Source: Pseudomonas sp. UBA4194 (GTDB lineage: Bacteria > Pseudomonadota > Gammaproteobacteria > Pseudomonadales > Pseudomonadaceae). Taken from it: a stretch of DNA of 57,411 bases. The position numbers were made by a program, and so were the translations under genes. This document shows positions 1 through 7,719 of the stretch, in pieces. The DNA lies in contig NZ_DFUE01000040.1 of assembly GCF_002379585.1 (NCBI RefSeq), positions 33,714 through 91,124 on the forward strand, in the 5' to 3' direction. The notes below the pieces were generated by a model. That model made no database searches. It saw only the letters and a program-made list of their open reading frames with translations, and had not been told where the DNA came from. Positions within the stretch are counted from its first letter, which is position 1. Each line of letters starts with the position of its first letter.

Positions 1-63
1 GTGCAGCCGCGAAGGGGCCCGTACGGCCGCTGAAGAATCAGACCCGGGCGCAGGAAGGGCAGG

Positions 64-297
64 TCACTCCAGGCCCCGCCATTTGACGTCCGCGAGCCCG
101 CGACGCTGGGCGTGGCGGCGCAGCATGGCGGCCTTGTCTGCGGCATCGCAGCCACCGTAATACAGCCCGACACCGGAATGCAGGGTGGCGTAGTACCAGG
201 CATCTGCATCGTTCATCTGTGTATCGCGTTGAATGAATTGCTTGGCCTCACCATTGAGAACATAACAAATTTCATAGTCCGAAAGCCGGCTGGTCAT
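64..297 (-). CDS. Small conserved protein, DUF6555-like
   Basis: A 77-residue soluble protein with no signal peptide or membrane segment. It reads like the short Pseudomonas family DUF6555, with an N-terminal strand around YEICYVLNGEAKQF and an alternating aromatic stretch (DADAWYYATLHSGVG). The family has no established function. It is transcribed away from the small ORF at 457, leaving about 160 bp between them that must carry its promoter. Assignment is from memory of the family pattern only. That the gene is real is fairly secure because the composition is protein-like and the opposite-strand reading is not. Confidence 0.65.
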   Translation of the reverse strand: MTSRLSDYEICYVLNGEAKQFIQRDTQMNDADAWYYATLHSGVGLYYGGCDAADKAAMLRRHAQRRGLADVKWRGLE

Positions 298-456
298 AGG
301 TTTCTCCCAGTTTCAGGGGAGTCTGACCATGAAGGCGTTTTGCCAGTTCCCTCGGTGATGGCAAAAACCTATCAATCAAGTGTCACAGCGTTTGTTGTAT
401 GCTTCGCTGCGCCAACCAGCAGCCCGCGCTGCCATCCCCAAGGAAAGAGGGAAGTC

Positions 457-573
457 ATGAAGAAATGGATTTTTCTTGCCGTACTCGCGGTAATTGCCTG
501 GAAGTTCGCCACCGTTCTCGACCTCGAACGGTTGGTTTACAGCACTCCAGGCACTACCTCAAACGCGAATTGA
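457..573 (+). CDS. Small single-span membrane peptide (38 aa)
   Basis: A 38-residue ORF, MKKWIFLAVLAVIAWKFA at its start, with a Lys-Lys N-terminus and one hydrophobic segment at about residues 4-20, so a likely inner-membrane peptide or uncleaved signal anchor. The start is chosen because a purine-rich ribosome-binding site (AAGGAAAGAGGGAAG) lies directly upstream of ATG 457. The longer reading from 112 lacks such a site and overlaps the divergent gene. No function recognised. The strong Shine-Dalgarno and clean membrane profile make it more than a chance ORF. Confidence 0.5.
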   Translation: MKKWIFLAVLAVIAWKFATVLDLERLVYSTPGTTSNAN

Positions 574-576
574 GCG

Positions 577-777
577 CTAGCTTGGCTCGTTGGAGCCATC
601 GTCGCCGGCGACATCCGGATCGTCCGGCAGTACTTCTGCTTCATCGGCATCGTTGAGCGGCGATGCATCACCGCCGGTGAATGGCTCGTCTTCGTCAGGC
701 TGGCTGCTGATATGGGGGATGGGATCCAGGTCGATACTTATGGCAAAACCTCCGCAGTGATGGGGGCAATCATGCAT
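577..777 (-). CDS. Possible small acidic hypothetical protein
   Basis: A 66-residue reading frame, very rich in Asp, Glu and Pro (for example SQPDEDEPFTGGDASPLNDAD), convergent with the small membrane ORF 3 bp away. No domain recognised; the sequence looks disordered. The ATG at 777 has no good ribosome-binding site, whereas a GGAGGT stands about 7 nt before an in-frame ATA codon (residue 13, in GFAISIDLDP), so the true start is unclear. It may be a real Pseudomonas-specific acidic protein or a chance ORF. Confidence 0.35.
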   Translation of the reverse strand: MHDCPHHCGGFAISIDLDPIPHISSQPDEDEPFTGGDASPLNDADEAEVLPDDPDVAGDDGSNEPS

Positions 778-831
778 TTGGAGGCTGCGCCTGCGTGAGG
801 GGTTCGATCGGTGTACGCGCCATTGATCGCT

Positions 832-1128
832 TCAACGATCGATCGCGTTGAATTCGCAGTAGTCCTCCCAGCTCAGCCCCAAGGCTTCGGCCACTTCCTG
901 ATGCACTTCAAGGCGCATCGCCTGGAGCTCCTGCGGGTTTTCGGCGATCAGTTCCAGCGCCAGTTCCCACGGATCGAGCCCTTGAGCCTGGGCCTCGTCT
1001 TCGAAGGCCCATTGGATCTGTTGTTGCTGTTCGTGAGCGCTGAGCGCCTTGATCTCTTCTTTCATTTCAGGGCGGGCGTCGATGAATTTCGCCAGGGCGG
1101 CTTCGTTACGGTGTTCTTTGGCGATCAT
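832..1128 (-). CDS. DUF6388-like small protein
   Basis: A 98-residue, highly charged, mainly helical soluble protein. The pattern FIDARPEMKEEIKALSAHEQ followed by LDPWELALELIAENPQEL resembles the short DUF6388 family annotated in many pseudomonads, whose function is unknown. There is no signal peptide, membrane segment or metal motif. The ATG at 1128 follows a GAGG-containing leader. It is divergent from the SPOR lipoprotein at 1279, so the about 150 bp between them should hold both promoters. Confidence 0.65.
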   Translation of the reverse strand: MIAKEHRNEAALAKFIDARPEMKEEIKALSAHEQQQQIQWAFEDEAQAQGLDPWELALELIAENPQELQAMRLEVHQEVAEALGLSWEDYCEFNAIDR

Positions 1129-1278
1129 GTCGGGGCCTCATTGCCAGGTGACGGTTTCATGGTGGTCATGATGCCATAGCCCCTGTATTTCGCCAGTGCG
1201 TCGGGGCCACCGCCGGCATGCCCGCGCGGAGCGGCGGTTAGTGATAAAATCCGCGCCTCGAATTCTGGAGGTAGGCGC

Positions 1279-1851
1279 GTGCGCAAGTTGACGATGGTGA
1301 TGGCGGTAATGGTGTTGTCCGGTTGTGGAACCGCCTTCGAGAAGGCCCACGAAGCGGTGGCGCAAAAACTGGAGAACCCCAAGACGGCTCGTTTCACCAA
1401 CGTGCGCACCACCGACCAAGGCAACTATTGCGGCCAGGTCAAGGGCAAGGACGCTTCCGGCGCCTATGGCCCCTATCAAAGCTACGCGGCCATTCCCCAA
1501 GGCAGCGGGTTCGAAGTGGTGATCGACACCGACGGCAACAATGCGAGGGTGCGAGAGGTGTGCGGCAGCGCCGAGGAGCTCACGCCACGGGCAGAGGTGG
1601 CCGACGTTGCCGGGCAGCAGTGGGAAGTGCGTATCGTCTCCGGGCGCAACATGGGCTCGGTGACCGACATGGCGGCGCGGCTGGTGGAAAACGGTTTCGT
1701 GGCCAGTTTTGTCCAGCGCGACGGCCAGACACTGGTCTACCTGGGGCCGTTCGACAGCAAGGCCCAGGCCGAGAAGGAGCGGGCCCGCTTGATGGGTTCG
1801 CGAGGCATTGAATCGGTGGTGATGCCATTCACCGAGGCCGACAAGCCCTGA
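1279..1851 (+). CDS. SPOR-domain lipoprotein
   Basis: A 190-residue predicted lipoprotein. The signal peptide ends in the lipobox LSGC, with lipidated Cys16 followed by Gly. The C-terminal ~70 residues (from QQWEVRIVSGRNMGS to the end) have the beta-alpha-beta repeat layout of a SPOR domain, including the LVYLGPFDSKAQAEKE stretch typical of the second half. SPOR domains bind denuded septal peptidoglycan, so a cell-envelope or division-site role is likely. The start is GTG 1279, chosen because GGAGGT lies 6 nt upstream and the signal peptide begins there. An imperfect hairpin just after the stop may terminate transcription. Confidence 0.8.
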   Translation: MRKLTMVMAVMVLSGCGTAFEKAHEAVAQKLENPKTARFTNVRTTDQGNYCGQVKGKDASGAYGPYQSYAAIPQGSGFEVVIDTDGNNARVREVCGSAEELTPRAEVADVAGQQWEVRIVSGRNMGSVTDMAARLVENGFVASFVQRDGQTLVYLGPFDSKAQAEKERARLMGSRGIESVVMPFTEADKP

Positions 1852-1859
1852 CCCGATCC

Positions 1860-1882
1860 ATGGATAGCCGAGGGCCATCCAT
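1860..1882. terminator. Hairpin downstream of the SPOR lipoprotein gene
   Basis: ATGGATAGCC, loop GAG, GGCCATCCAT: a 10-bp stem with one mismatch starting 9 bp after the stop codon. No T-run follows, so this is at best a weak or factor-dependent terminator. Confidence 0.3.
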
Positions 1883-2019
1883 CTGTCGCCGGCTTGAGCA
1901 TCCCAACTGAACGTCTTTGATCTGCCAGCAGTCGATTCTTCAGGTGGCCCTTGCAGAAACACGCCAACGTGTTCGTGGCCCCTGCGGTTTCCCTGACTGG
2001 CCTGATCGGAGATGCACCC

Positions 2020-3117
2020 ATGAACGAGTTGTCCGTAAACCCGCTGAGCGTCGAGCCTTTACCTTTCCAAGCGTCTTTCGAACAGATTCCTGATGACGAA
2101 GCCGAGACCGCCAAGGAACTGGCCGAGACGCTGCGCGGCATCATGCAGACCACCTTCGAAGACAGCGGTCATGCGGTGCGCAGTGTGCACGCCAAAAGCC
2201 ATGGCCTGTTGCGCGGGCAGATCACCGTGCTCGATGGCCTGCCGCGTCCTCTGGCCCAAGGCGTATTCGCGCGCCCTGGGACATTGCCCGTGGTGATGCG
2301 CTTCTCCACCAACCCTGGCGATGTGCTGGACGACAAGGTCTCCACCCCGCGGGGCCTTGCCTTGAAGATCATCGGTGTGGAAGGCGCGCGCCTGCCGGGC
2401 AGCGAGGGCGACCAGACTCAGGATTTCGTCATGCAGAACGCCAAGGCGTTCACCGCGGCCACCCCCAAGGCGTTTCTCAAGACCCTGAAGCTGTTGGCCA
2501 AGACCACGGACAAGGGGCCGGGCCTCAAGCGTGCGCTGTCGGCCGTTCTGCGCGGGGTGGAAACCACCATCGAAGCCATGGGCGGGGAGAGCGGTACGCT
2601 CAAGAGCCTGGGCGGCCATCCGCTGACCAACCTTTTGGGCGAGAGTTACAACACTGTCGTGCCGCTGCTGTACGGGCCTTACTACGCGAAACTGGCGGTG
2701 GTACCCGTCTCGCCCGAGCTGACGGCGCTGACGGACAAGCCCGTCGACCTGGATGACAAGCCCGATGGCCTGCGCGAAGCTGTGGTGGAGCACTTCAGTC
2801 ATCACGGCGGGGTGTGGGAAGTGCGTATTCAGCTGGCGACCGATATTGAGAAAATGCCCATCGAGGATGCGTCGGTGCAGTGGCCTGAGGATGTGAGCCC
2901 CTACGTGACGGTGGCGCGGATCACCCTGGAGCCGCAACCGGCCTGGGACGAAGAGCGCAGACAAGGGATCGATGACGGCATGGCGTTCAGCCCTTGGCAT
3001 GGTTTGCAGGAGCATCGGCCACTGGGCGGGGTGATGCGTGCGCGCAAGCCTTCCTATGAAATGTCGTCGCAGTTCCGTGCGACTCATAATGGCTGCCCGA
3101 TGCACGAACCGCGTTGA
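2020..3117 (+). CDS. Catalase-family (SrpA-like) haem protein
   Basis: A 365-residue protein of the small catalase-like family (SrpA/YdgA-type), shorter than true catalases at about 480 residues. Visible family marks are the distal-side segment VHAKSHGLLRGQITV with the catalytic-type His, MRFSTNPGD with the substrate-channel Arg-Phe-Ser, and DFVMQNAKAF matching the catalase Asn motif. Family members bind haem and act as peroxidases or catalases of limited activity. No signal peptide is visible from the chosen start, ATG 2020, which follows CGGAG at good spacing. An upstream in-frame start at 1951 would add 23 residues without homology. Confidence 0.82.
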   Translation: MNELSVNPLSVEPLPFQASFEQIPDDEAETAKELAETLRGIMQTTFEDSGHAVRSVHAKSHGLLRGQITVLDGLPRPLAQGVFARPGTLPVVMRFSTNPGDVLDDKVSTPRGLALKIIGVEGARLPGSEGDQTQDFVMQNAKAFTAATPKAFLKTLKLLAKTTDKGPGLKRALSAVLRGVETTIEAMGGESGTLKSLGGHPLTNLLGESYNTVVPLLYGPYYAKLAVVPVSPELTALTDKPVDLDDKPDGLREAVVEHFSHHGGVWEVRIQLATDIEKMPIEDASVQWPEDVSPYVTVARITLEPQPAWDEERRQGIDDGMAFSPWHGLQEHRPLGGVMRARKPSYEMSSQFRATHNGCPMHEPR

Positions 3118-3142
3118 TTCTTGGGTGGGGCTTTTGATCGGT

Positions 3143-3274
3143 GGTGAATGGTCCCCTCACCCCAGCCCTCTCCCTAGGGGAGAGGGAGCTAAAAGCGGAT
3201 CGCGGATGTAGGCAACGCCTCCGTACTGCTCCCTCTCCCTCAGGGAGAGGGCTGGGGTGAGGGGACCATTCACC
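3143..3274. repeat. Family A long palindromic repeat, full-length copy
   Basis: The outer arms GGTGAATGGTCCCCTCACC and the reverse complement enclose CCCAGCCCTCTCCCT arms and a core holding AAAAGCGGATCGCGG. Total length is about 132 bp. The same arms recur at 19573, 22819, 33505 (half) and 47427. It lies between the convergent catalase-like and FdhF/YdeP genes and can form a strong hairpin on either strand, so it may also act as a terminator. Confidence 0.85.
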
Positions 3275-3290
3275 GCCACACTCCCAGCCA

Positions 3291-3318
3291 AACCCTCAAA
3301 CCCTCAAACCCTCAAACC
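3291..3318. repeat. 8-bp tandem repeat overlapping a stop codon
   Basis: Three perfect copies of AACCCTCA plus a partial fourth. The last copy supplies the TGA stop codon (3312-3314, minus strand) of the FdhF/YdeP-family gene. Confidence 0.8.
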
Positions 3319-5666
3319 ACCTGATCTCCCCAAGGCACCGCACGCCCCAGGTCCTCCGCCTTGGGTACCGCCCTATGCAAAGTAACCGGCACAGACTTCG
3401 CCGCCGGCACCTTGCTCTTCTTCGCGTAATGCCACAGAGGCACCAACGGGTTGCACTCCGGGTAGTACCCCGCCGCACAATTGATCGGAATGTCATAGGC
3501 AATGATCTGCAACGGGCCCACCTCGCGGCGTACGCCGGGTTCTATCGCCGTGCGCACCGATACCCAATCCCCCGGCGCAAAGCCCAGGCGAACGATGTCA
3601 TTGCGGTTGAGGAAAATCACGCTGCGGGTGCCACTGACGCCACGGAAGCGGTCTTCATAGCCATACACGGTGGTATTGAACTGGTCGTTGCTGCGCAGCG
3701 TCATCAGTTGCAGCACATCACGATGACCGGCGTTCTGGGAAATGTCGTCATCCTCATCCAGGGTCGCGGCGGTCACGAACTGTGCCTTGCCCGACGGCGT
3801 GGTCCACTTGCGCTCGGCGGCGCCCAGCGGCCGGTGGAAACCGCCGGGTTCCCACATGCGCGTTTCCATGTCGTGGAAAATCTCCGGGTAGGTCAGGGCG
3901 ATGGCCTCGCGGATCAGCGTGTAGTCGCGGCGCCATTGCGCCCAGGGAATCCGCTCGCCACCGCTCAATGCCTGCTCGGCCAGCCCGGCGATGATCGCCA
4001 CTTCCGAGCGCAGGTGCTCGCTGGCCGGTGCACTGCGGCCCTGCCAGGCGCGAATGCAACCGGTGCTGTCCTCGGTGCTGTACACCTGATCCACGCCGTC
4101 CTGAACGTCCTTTTCGATGCGCCCCAGGCACGGCAGCAGCCAGCCGCTCTGGCCGGGGAACAGATGGGTGCGATTGAGCTTGGTGGCCACCTGCACGTTG
4201 AGTTGCAAGCCTGACCAGGCCGGTTCCATGCGATCGGTATCGGGCACCGCGCGCAGGAAGTTGCCGCCCAAGCCAATGAAGGCTTTCACCGAACCCGCAA
4301 GAATGCCCTCGCAGGCATCGACCGTGGCCAGCCCTTTGTGCTCGGGAACCTTGATGCCGAACAGCGCTTCGATTTTTTCCACCGGGACTTTCGCAGGGTC
4401 TTCGCTGATGCCCACGGTGCGTTGACCCTGCACATTGGAGTGGCCGCGCACTGGACAAATGCCGGCGCCGAGCTTGCCGATGTTGCCACGCAGCAACAGC
4501 AGGTTCACCAGCATCTGCACATTCTGCACACCGTGGCGATGCTGGGTCAGGCCCATGCCATAGATGATCATCACTCGCTCGCTGCGCGCGTACACGGTAG
4601 CGGCGGCTTCCAATGCACTGCGGCTCAGGCCGCTGCGCGCCTCCAGCGTGGTCCACTCGTGGCTATCCACCTGGGCCAGGAATTCATCCACGCCTTCGGT
4701 GTGCTCGGCGATGAAGTCGCGGTCGATGACGCCCGGCTCACCGTTCTCGAGCGCGGCGCGATCCAGAGCCAGTATGGCCTTGGCGATACCCATCACCGCA
4801 GCGGTGTCGCCGCCGATGGCGACCTGGTGGTACTGGGTGCTGATGACGGTCGAATCCGGCCCCAGCATCTCTACCGGGGACTGGGGATTAACGAAGCGCT
4901 CCAGGCCGCGCTCGCGCAAGGGGTTGAAGGTGATGATCGGCACCTGGCGTTTGCGAGCTTCCTGCAACGGATGAAGCATGCGCGGGCTGTTGCTGCCCAC
5001 GTTCTGGCCGAAGAAAAAGATGCAGTCGGTGTGCTCGAAATCGGCCAGGGTGACGGTGCCCACTGGCACGCCGATGCTTTCCTGCAGGCCCACCGAGGTG
5101 CTTTCGTGGCACATGTTGGAGCTGTCGGGCAGGTTGTTGGTCCCCAGCGCGCGTGCGAACAACTGGTACATGAAAGAGGCTTCCAGCGACGCCCGACCGG
5201 AGGCATAGAACACCACCTCATCTGGGGCAAGGCCTCGCAGCTGCGCACCGATTTCCCGATAGGCCTGCTCCCAGGTGGTGGTGCGGTAGCGATCGGTGGC
5301 GGCGTCGTAATGCAGTGGCTGGGTCAACCGCCCTTCACGCTCCAGGGCGTAGTCGGTCCAGGTGCGCAGTTCGGTCACGCTGTGGCGGTCGAAGAAATCC
5401 GGTCCGGTTCGTAGCGCCGTCAATTCCCACGCGGTGGCCTTGGCGCCGTTCTCGCAGAATTCCAGGGCATGAGGGTTGCCGGGTTTGGCCCAGGCGCAAC
5501 TGACGCAGGCGAAGCCCTTGGGCTTGTTCTGCTGGATCAGCGCAGCGGGTGCCTTGCCCAGGGCCTGCTGGCGCCAGAGAATGTTCATCACCGAGAACGC
5601 CGAGCCCCAGCCGCCCGATGACGATTGGTAGGGCTTGTAGTGAGCGGCAGGGTGAATGATGTTCAT
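3312..5666 (-). CDS. FdhF/YdeP-family molybdopterin oxidoreductase
   Basis: A 784-residue molybdopterin-dependent oxidoreductase of the formate-dehydrogenase-alpha-like YdeP branch. It has a Cys pair near the N-terminus (C54-x2-C57, then C71), the MPT-binding core with NMCHES, FFGQNVGSNSPR, GMGLTQHRHGVQN and NIGKLGAGICPVRGHSNVQG, and the C-terminal dinucleotide-binding domain (FNTTVYGYEDRFRGVSG). YdeP proteins lack a defined substrate; E. coli YdeP contributes to acid resistance. The start at 5666 (MNIIHPAA) is preferred because AGGAA precedes it; the 11-residue upstream extension is unsupported. It is divergent from the malic enzyme gene across about 255 bp. No fdhD or mob gene lies beside it here. 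The stop codon lies in an 8-bp tandem repeat. Confidence 0.88.
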   Translation of the reverse strand: MNIIHPAAHYKPYQSSSGGWGSAFSVMNILWRQQALGKAPAALIQQNKPKGFACVSCAWAKPGNPHALEFCENGAKATAWELTALRTGPDFFDRHSVTELRTWTDYALEREGRLTQPLHYDAATDRYRTTTWEQAYREIGAQLRGLAPDEVVFYASGRASLEASFMYQLFARALGTNNLPDSSNMCHESTSVGLQESIGVPVGTVTLADFEHTDCIFFFGQNVGSNSPRMLHPLQEARKRQVPIITFNPLRERGLERFVNPQSPVEMLGPDSTVISTQYHQVAIGGDTAAVMGIAKAILALDRAALENGEPGVIDRDFIAEHTEGVDEFLAQVDSHEWTTLEARSGLSRSALEAAATVYARSERVMIIYGMGLTQHRHGVQNVQMLVNLLLLRGNIGKLGAGICPVRGHSNVQGQRTVGISEDPAKVPVEKIEALFGIKVPEHKGLATVDACEGILAGSVKAFIGLGGNFLRAVPDTDRMEPAWSGLQLNVQVATKLNRTHLFPGQSGWLLPCLGRIEKDVQDGVDQVYSTEDSTGCIRAWQGRSAPASEHLRSEVAIIAGLAEQALSGGERIPWAQWRRDYTLIREAIALTYPEIFHDMETRMWEPGGFHRPLGAAERKWTTPSGKAQFVTAATLDEDDDISQNAGHRDVLQLMTLRSNDQFNTTVYGYEDRFRGVSGTRSVIFLNRNDIVRLGFAPGDWVSVRTAIEPGVRREVGPLQIIAYDIPINCAAGYYPECNPLVPLWHYAKKSKVPAAKSVPVTLHRAVPKAEDLGRAVPWGDQVV

Positions 5667-5921
5667 GGCTTTCCTCGGTACTTTTTCGGGGGCGTGCAAT
5701 TACGACGATGCGGCCCTGGCAAAGGTTCGAAGGATCTTGACCGTGCACGCTACTATCGTGTGAAGCCCTCGAATTCATGTCGCACGCCGGTTGCTGCTGT
5801 TATGTTGTGGCACAGATTCCACGCACGAATGAGCCCGTCACAACCAGGCAAGACCTTTGGCAGCTTGGGTCATTGGCGTGTATGTTGAATTCCAACTACA
5901 AAAAACAAAGGAGAAGGCACC

Positions 5922-7598
5922 ATGAGCACCTCCCAGCAACGCCTCGTAATGATTCCCTTCACCGGCCCGGTCCTGCTGGGCACGCCACTGCTGAACAAAG
6001 GCACCGCGTTCACTCAGCAAGAACGCGATGCGCTGCACCTGCAAGGCTTGCTGCCGCAGCAGGTCGAGACCATCGAGCAGCAATGCAGTCGCGCTTATCA
6101 TCAGTTCCAGGCGTGCGCCACCGATCTGGAGCGGCACGTGCTGCTGCGCTCGATCCAGGATTCCAACGAGACCCTGTTCTATCGTCTGGTCGATGACCAC
6201 ATCGACGAGATGCTGCCGATCATCTACACCCCTACGGTCGGCAAGGCGTGCCAGGAATTTTCGCGCATCTATCGCAGCCACCGCGGCCTGTTCATCAGCA
6301 TCGAAGACGAAGCGCGGATGGACGAGATCCTCAACAACGTGACCAAGGACAACGTCAAGGTGATCGTGGTCAGCGACTGCGAGCGCATCCTGGGGTTGGG
6401 CGATCAGGGCGTGGGTGGCATGGGCATTCCCATCGGCAAGCTGTCGCTGTACACCGCCTGCGGTGGCATCAGCCCGGCCTACACCTTGCCGGTGGTGCTG
6501 GACGTGGGCACCAATAACCCAGAACGCCTGGCCGATCCGCTGTACTTCGGCCGACGCGAAGAGCGCGTGCGTGGCGAGCGCTATGACCAGTTCCTGCAGA
6601 CGTTCGTCGAAGGCGTTCAGCGCCGCTGGCCGGAGGCGATCCTGCAGTTCGAGGATTTCGCCCTGAGCAATGCGATGCCGTTGCTGGAGCGTTTCCGGGA
6701 TCGGCTGTGCTGCTTCAACGATGACATTCAGGGCACCGCGGCGGTCACCGTCGGAACGTTGTTGGCCGCCTGCAAGGTCAAGGGCCAGCGCCTGTCGGAG
6801 CAGACCGTGGCGTTCGTCGGTGCCGGTTCGGCCGGTTGCGGCATTGCCGAGCAGATCATTACCGCTATGCAGCTCGAAGGCCTGACGGATGCACAGGCGC
6901 GCAGCCGGGTGTTCCTGCTCAACAGCAAGGGCTTGCTGACCGATCGTCAGCCTGGTCTGTACGACTTCCAGCAGCGCCTGGCCCATGGCAGCGATGCCTT
7001 GTCGGCGTGGAGCTTTGCCGGAGACTGGCCGTCGTTGCTGGAAGTGGTGAGCAATGCCAAACCGACGGTACTGATCGGCGTGTCGGGCAAGGCCGGGCTC
7101 TTCACTCAGGAGGTGGTGGAAACGCTGTACAGCCAGTGCCGGACACCGATCGTGATGCCGTTGTCCAACCCGACCTCGCAGATCGAGGCCCATCCCAAGG
7201 ACATTCTGCAGTGGACCGAGGGCAATGCGCTGGTGGCCACGGGCAGTCCGTTCCTGCCCATCGAAGTGCTGGGCAAGACGTTCCCCATTGCGCAGTGCAA
7301 CAACTCCTATATTTTCCCCGGCGTCGGGCTGGGCGCCATCGCCAGCAAGGCCACGCGCATTACCGACGGCATGCTGATGGCCTCCGCCCAGGCGTTGGCC
7401 GACAGCGCGTCGGCGGGGCAGATGTTGCCGCCACTGCGCGACGTGCAGGCGGTGAGCAAGAAAATTGCCCTGGCGGTGGGTCTGGCGGCGCAACGGGATG
7501 AGGTCGCCGCGCCGATGCAGGAATCGGCTTTGGCCGAGGCTATCGAGGCTCAGTTCTGGAAGCCGGTCTACAGACTATACGAGCGCCAACCCCAGTAA
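5922..7598 (+). CDS. maeA: NAD-dependent malic enzyme
   Basis: A 558-residue malic enzyme that oxidatively decarboxylates L-malate to pyruvate and CO2 with NAD+ as usual cofactor, feeding TCA carbon toward pyruvate. Family motifs are clear: the substrate loop IIYTPTVGKACQEF at about residue 100, GLGDQGVGGMGIPIGKL, the metal-binding stretch QFEDFA and CCFNDDIQGTA, and the nucleotide-binding VGAGSAGCGIA at about residue 299. Length matches E. coli MaeA (about 565). The ATG follows a strong AAAGGAGAAGG site. It stands alone and is followed directly by a REP pair. Its 11 Cys and 12 Met make a useful contrast with the sulfur-poor proteins downstream. Confidence 0.95.
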   Translation: MSTSQQRLVMIPFTGPVLLGTPLLNKGTAFTQQERDALHLQGLLPQQVETIEQQCSRAYHQFQACATDLERHVLLRSIQDSNETLFYRLVDDHIDEMLPIIYTPTVGKACQEFSRIYRSHRGLFISIEDEARMDEILNNVTKDNVKVIVVSDCERILGLGDQGVGGMGIPIGKLSLYTACGGISPAYTLPVVLDVGTNNPERLADPLYFGRREERVRGERYDQFLQTFVEGVQRRWPEAILQFEDFALSNAMPLLERFRDRLCCFNDDIQGTAAVTVGTLLAACKVKGQRLSEQTVAFVGAGSAGCGIAEQIITAMQLEGLTDAQARSRVFLLNSKGLLTDRQPGLYDFQQRLAHGSDALSAWSFAGDWPSLLEVVSNAKPTVLIGVSGKAGLFTQEVVETLYSQCRTPIVMPLSNPTSQIEAHPKDILQWTEGNALVATGSPFLPIEVLGKTFPIAQCNNSYIFPGVGLGAIASKATRITDGMLMASAQALADSASAGQMLPPLRDVQAVSKKIALAVGLAAQRDEVAAPMQESALAEAIEAQFWKPVYRLYERQPQ

Positions 7599-7719
7599 CG
7601 TAGCAGCGGCGTGAGCCGCGTCACTGCCCACGCCATTCATACTGTCCAGACAATCCCTGCCCCTGTTTGGTAGTTTGGGGGGCGGGGGAGGGCTTGACGC
7701 GGCTTACGCCGCTGCTACG
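7599..7719. repeat. Inverted REP pair (REPIN) overlapping the ABC ATPase stop codon
   Basis: A 25-nt arm at 7599-7623 (CGTAGCAGCGGCGTGAGCCG and onward) is matched with one mismatch by its reverse complement at 7695-7719. About 70 bp separate the arms. The left arm begins right after the malic enzyme stop. The right arm contains the TAA stop and last codons of the minus-strand ABC ATPase gene. Confidence 0.85.

Noticed and set aside
1..63. A gene end or RNA at the left edge
   Set aside because: Only 63 bp precede the first gene; no reading frame or structured RNA can be supported.
1138..1962. Minus-strand ORF of 274 codons opposite the SPOR lipoprotein gene
   Set aside because: No recognisable domain; the plus-strand frame has a lipobox, a ribosome-binding site and a SPOR domain.
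3143..3274. Insertion sequence remnant with a transposase
   Set aside because: No open frame fits within the element; it is a purely palindromic non-coding repeat.
5838..7493. Minus-strand ORF of 551 codons opposite maeA
   Set aside because: Antisense shadow of an unmistakable malic enzyme.
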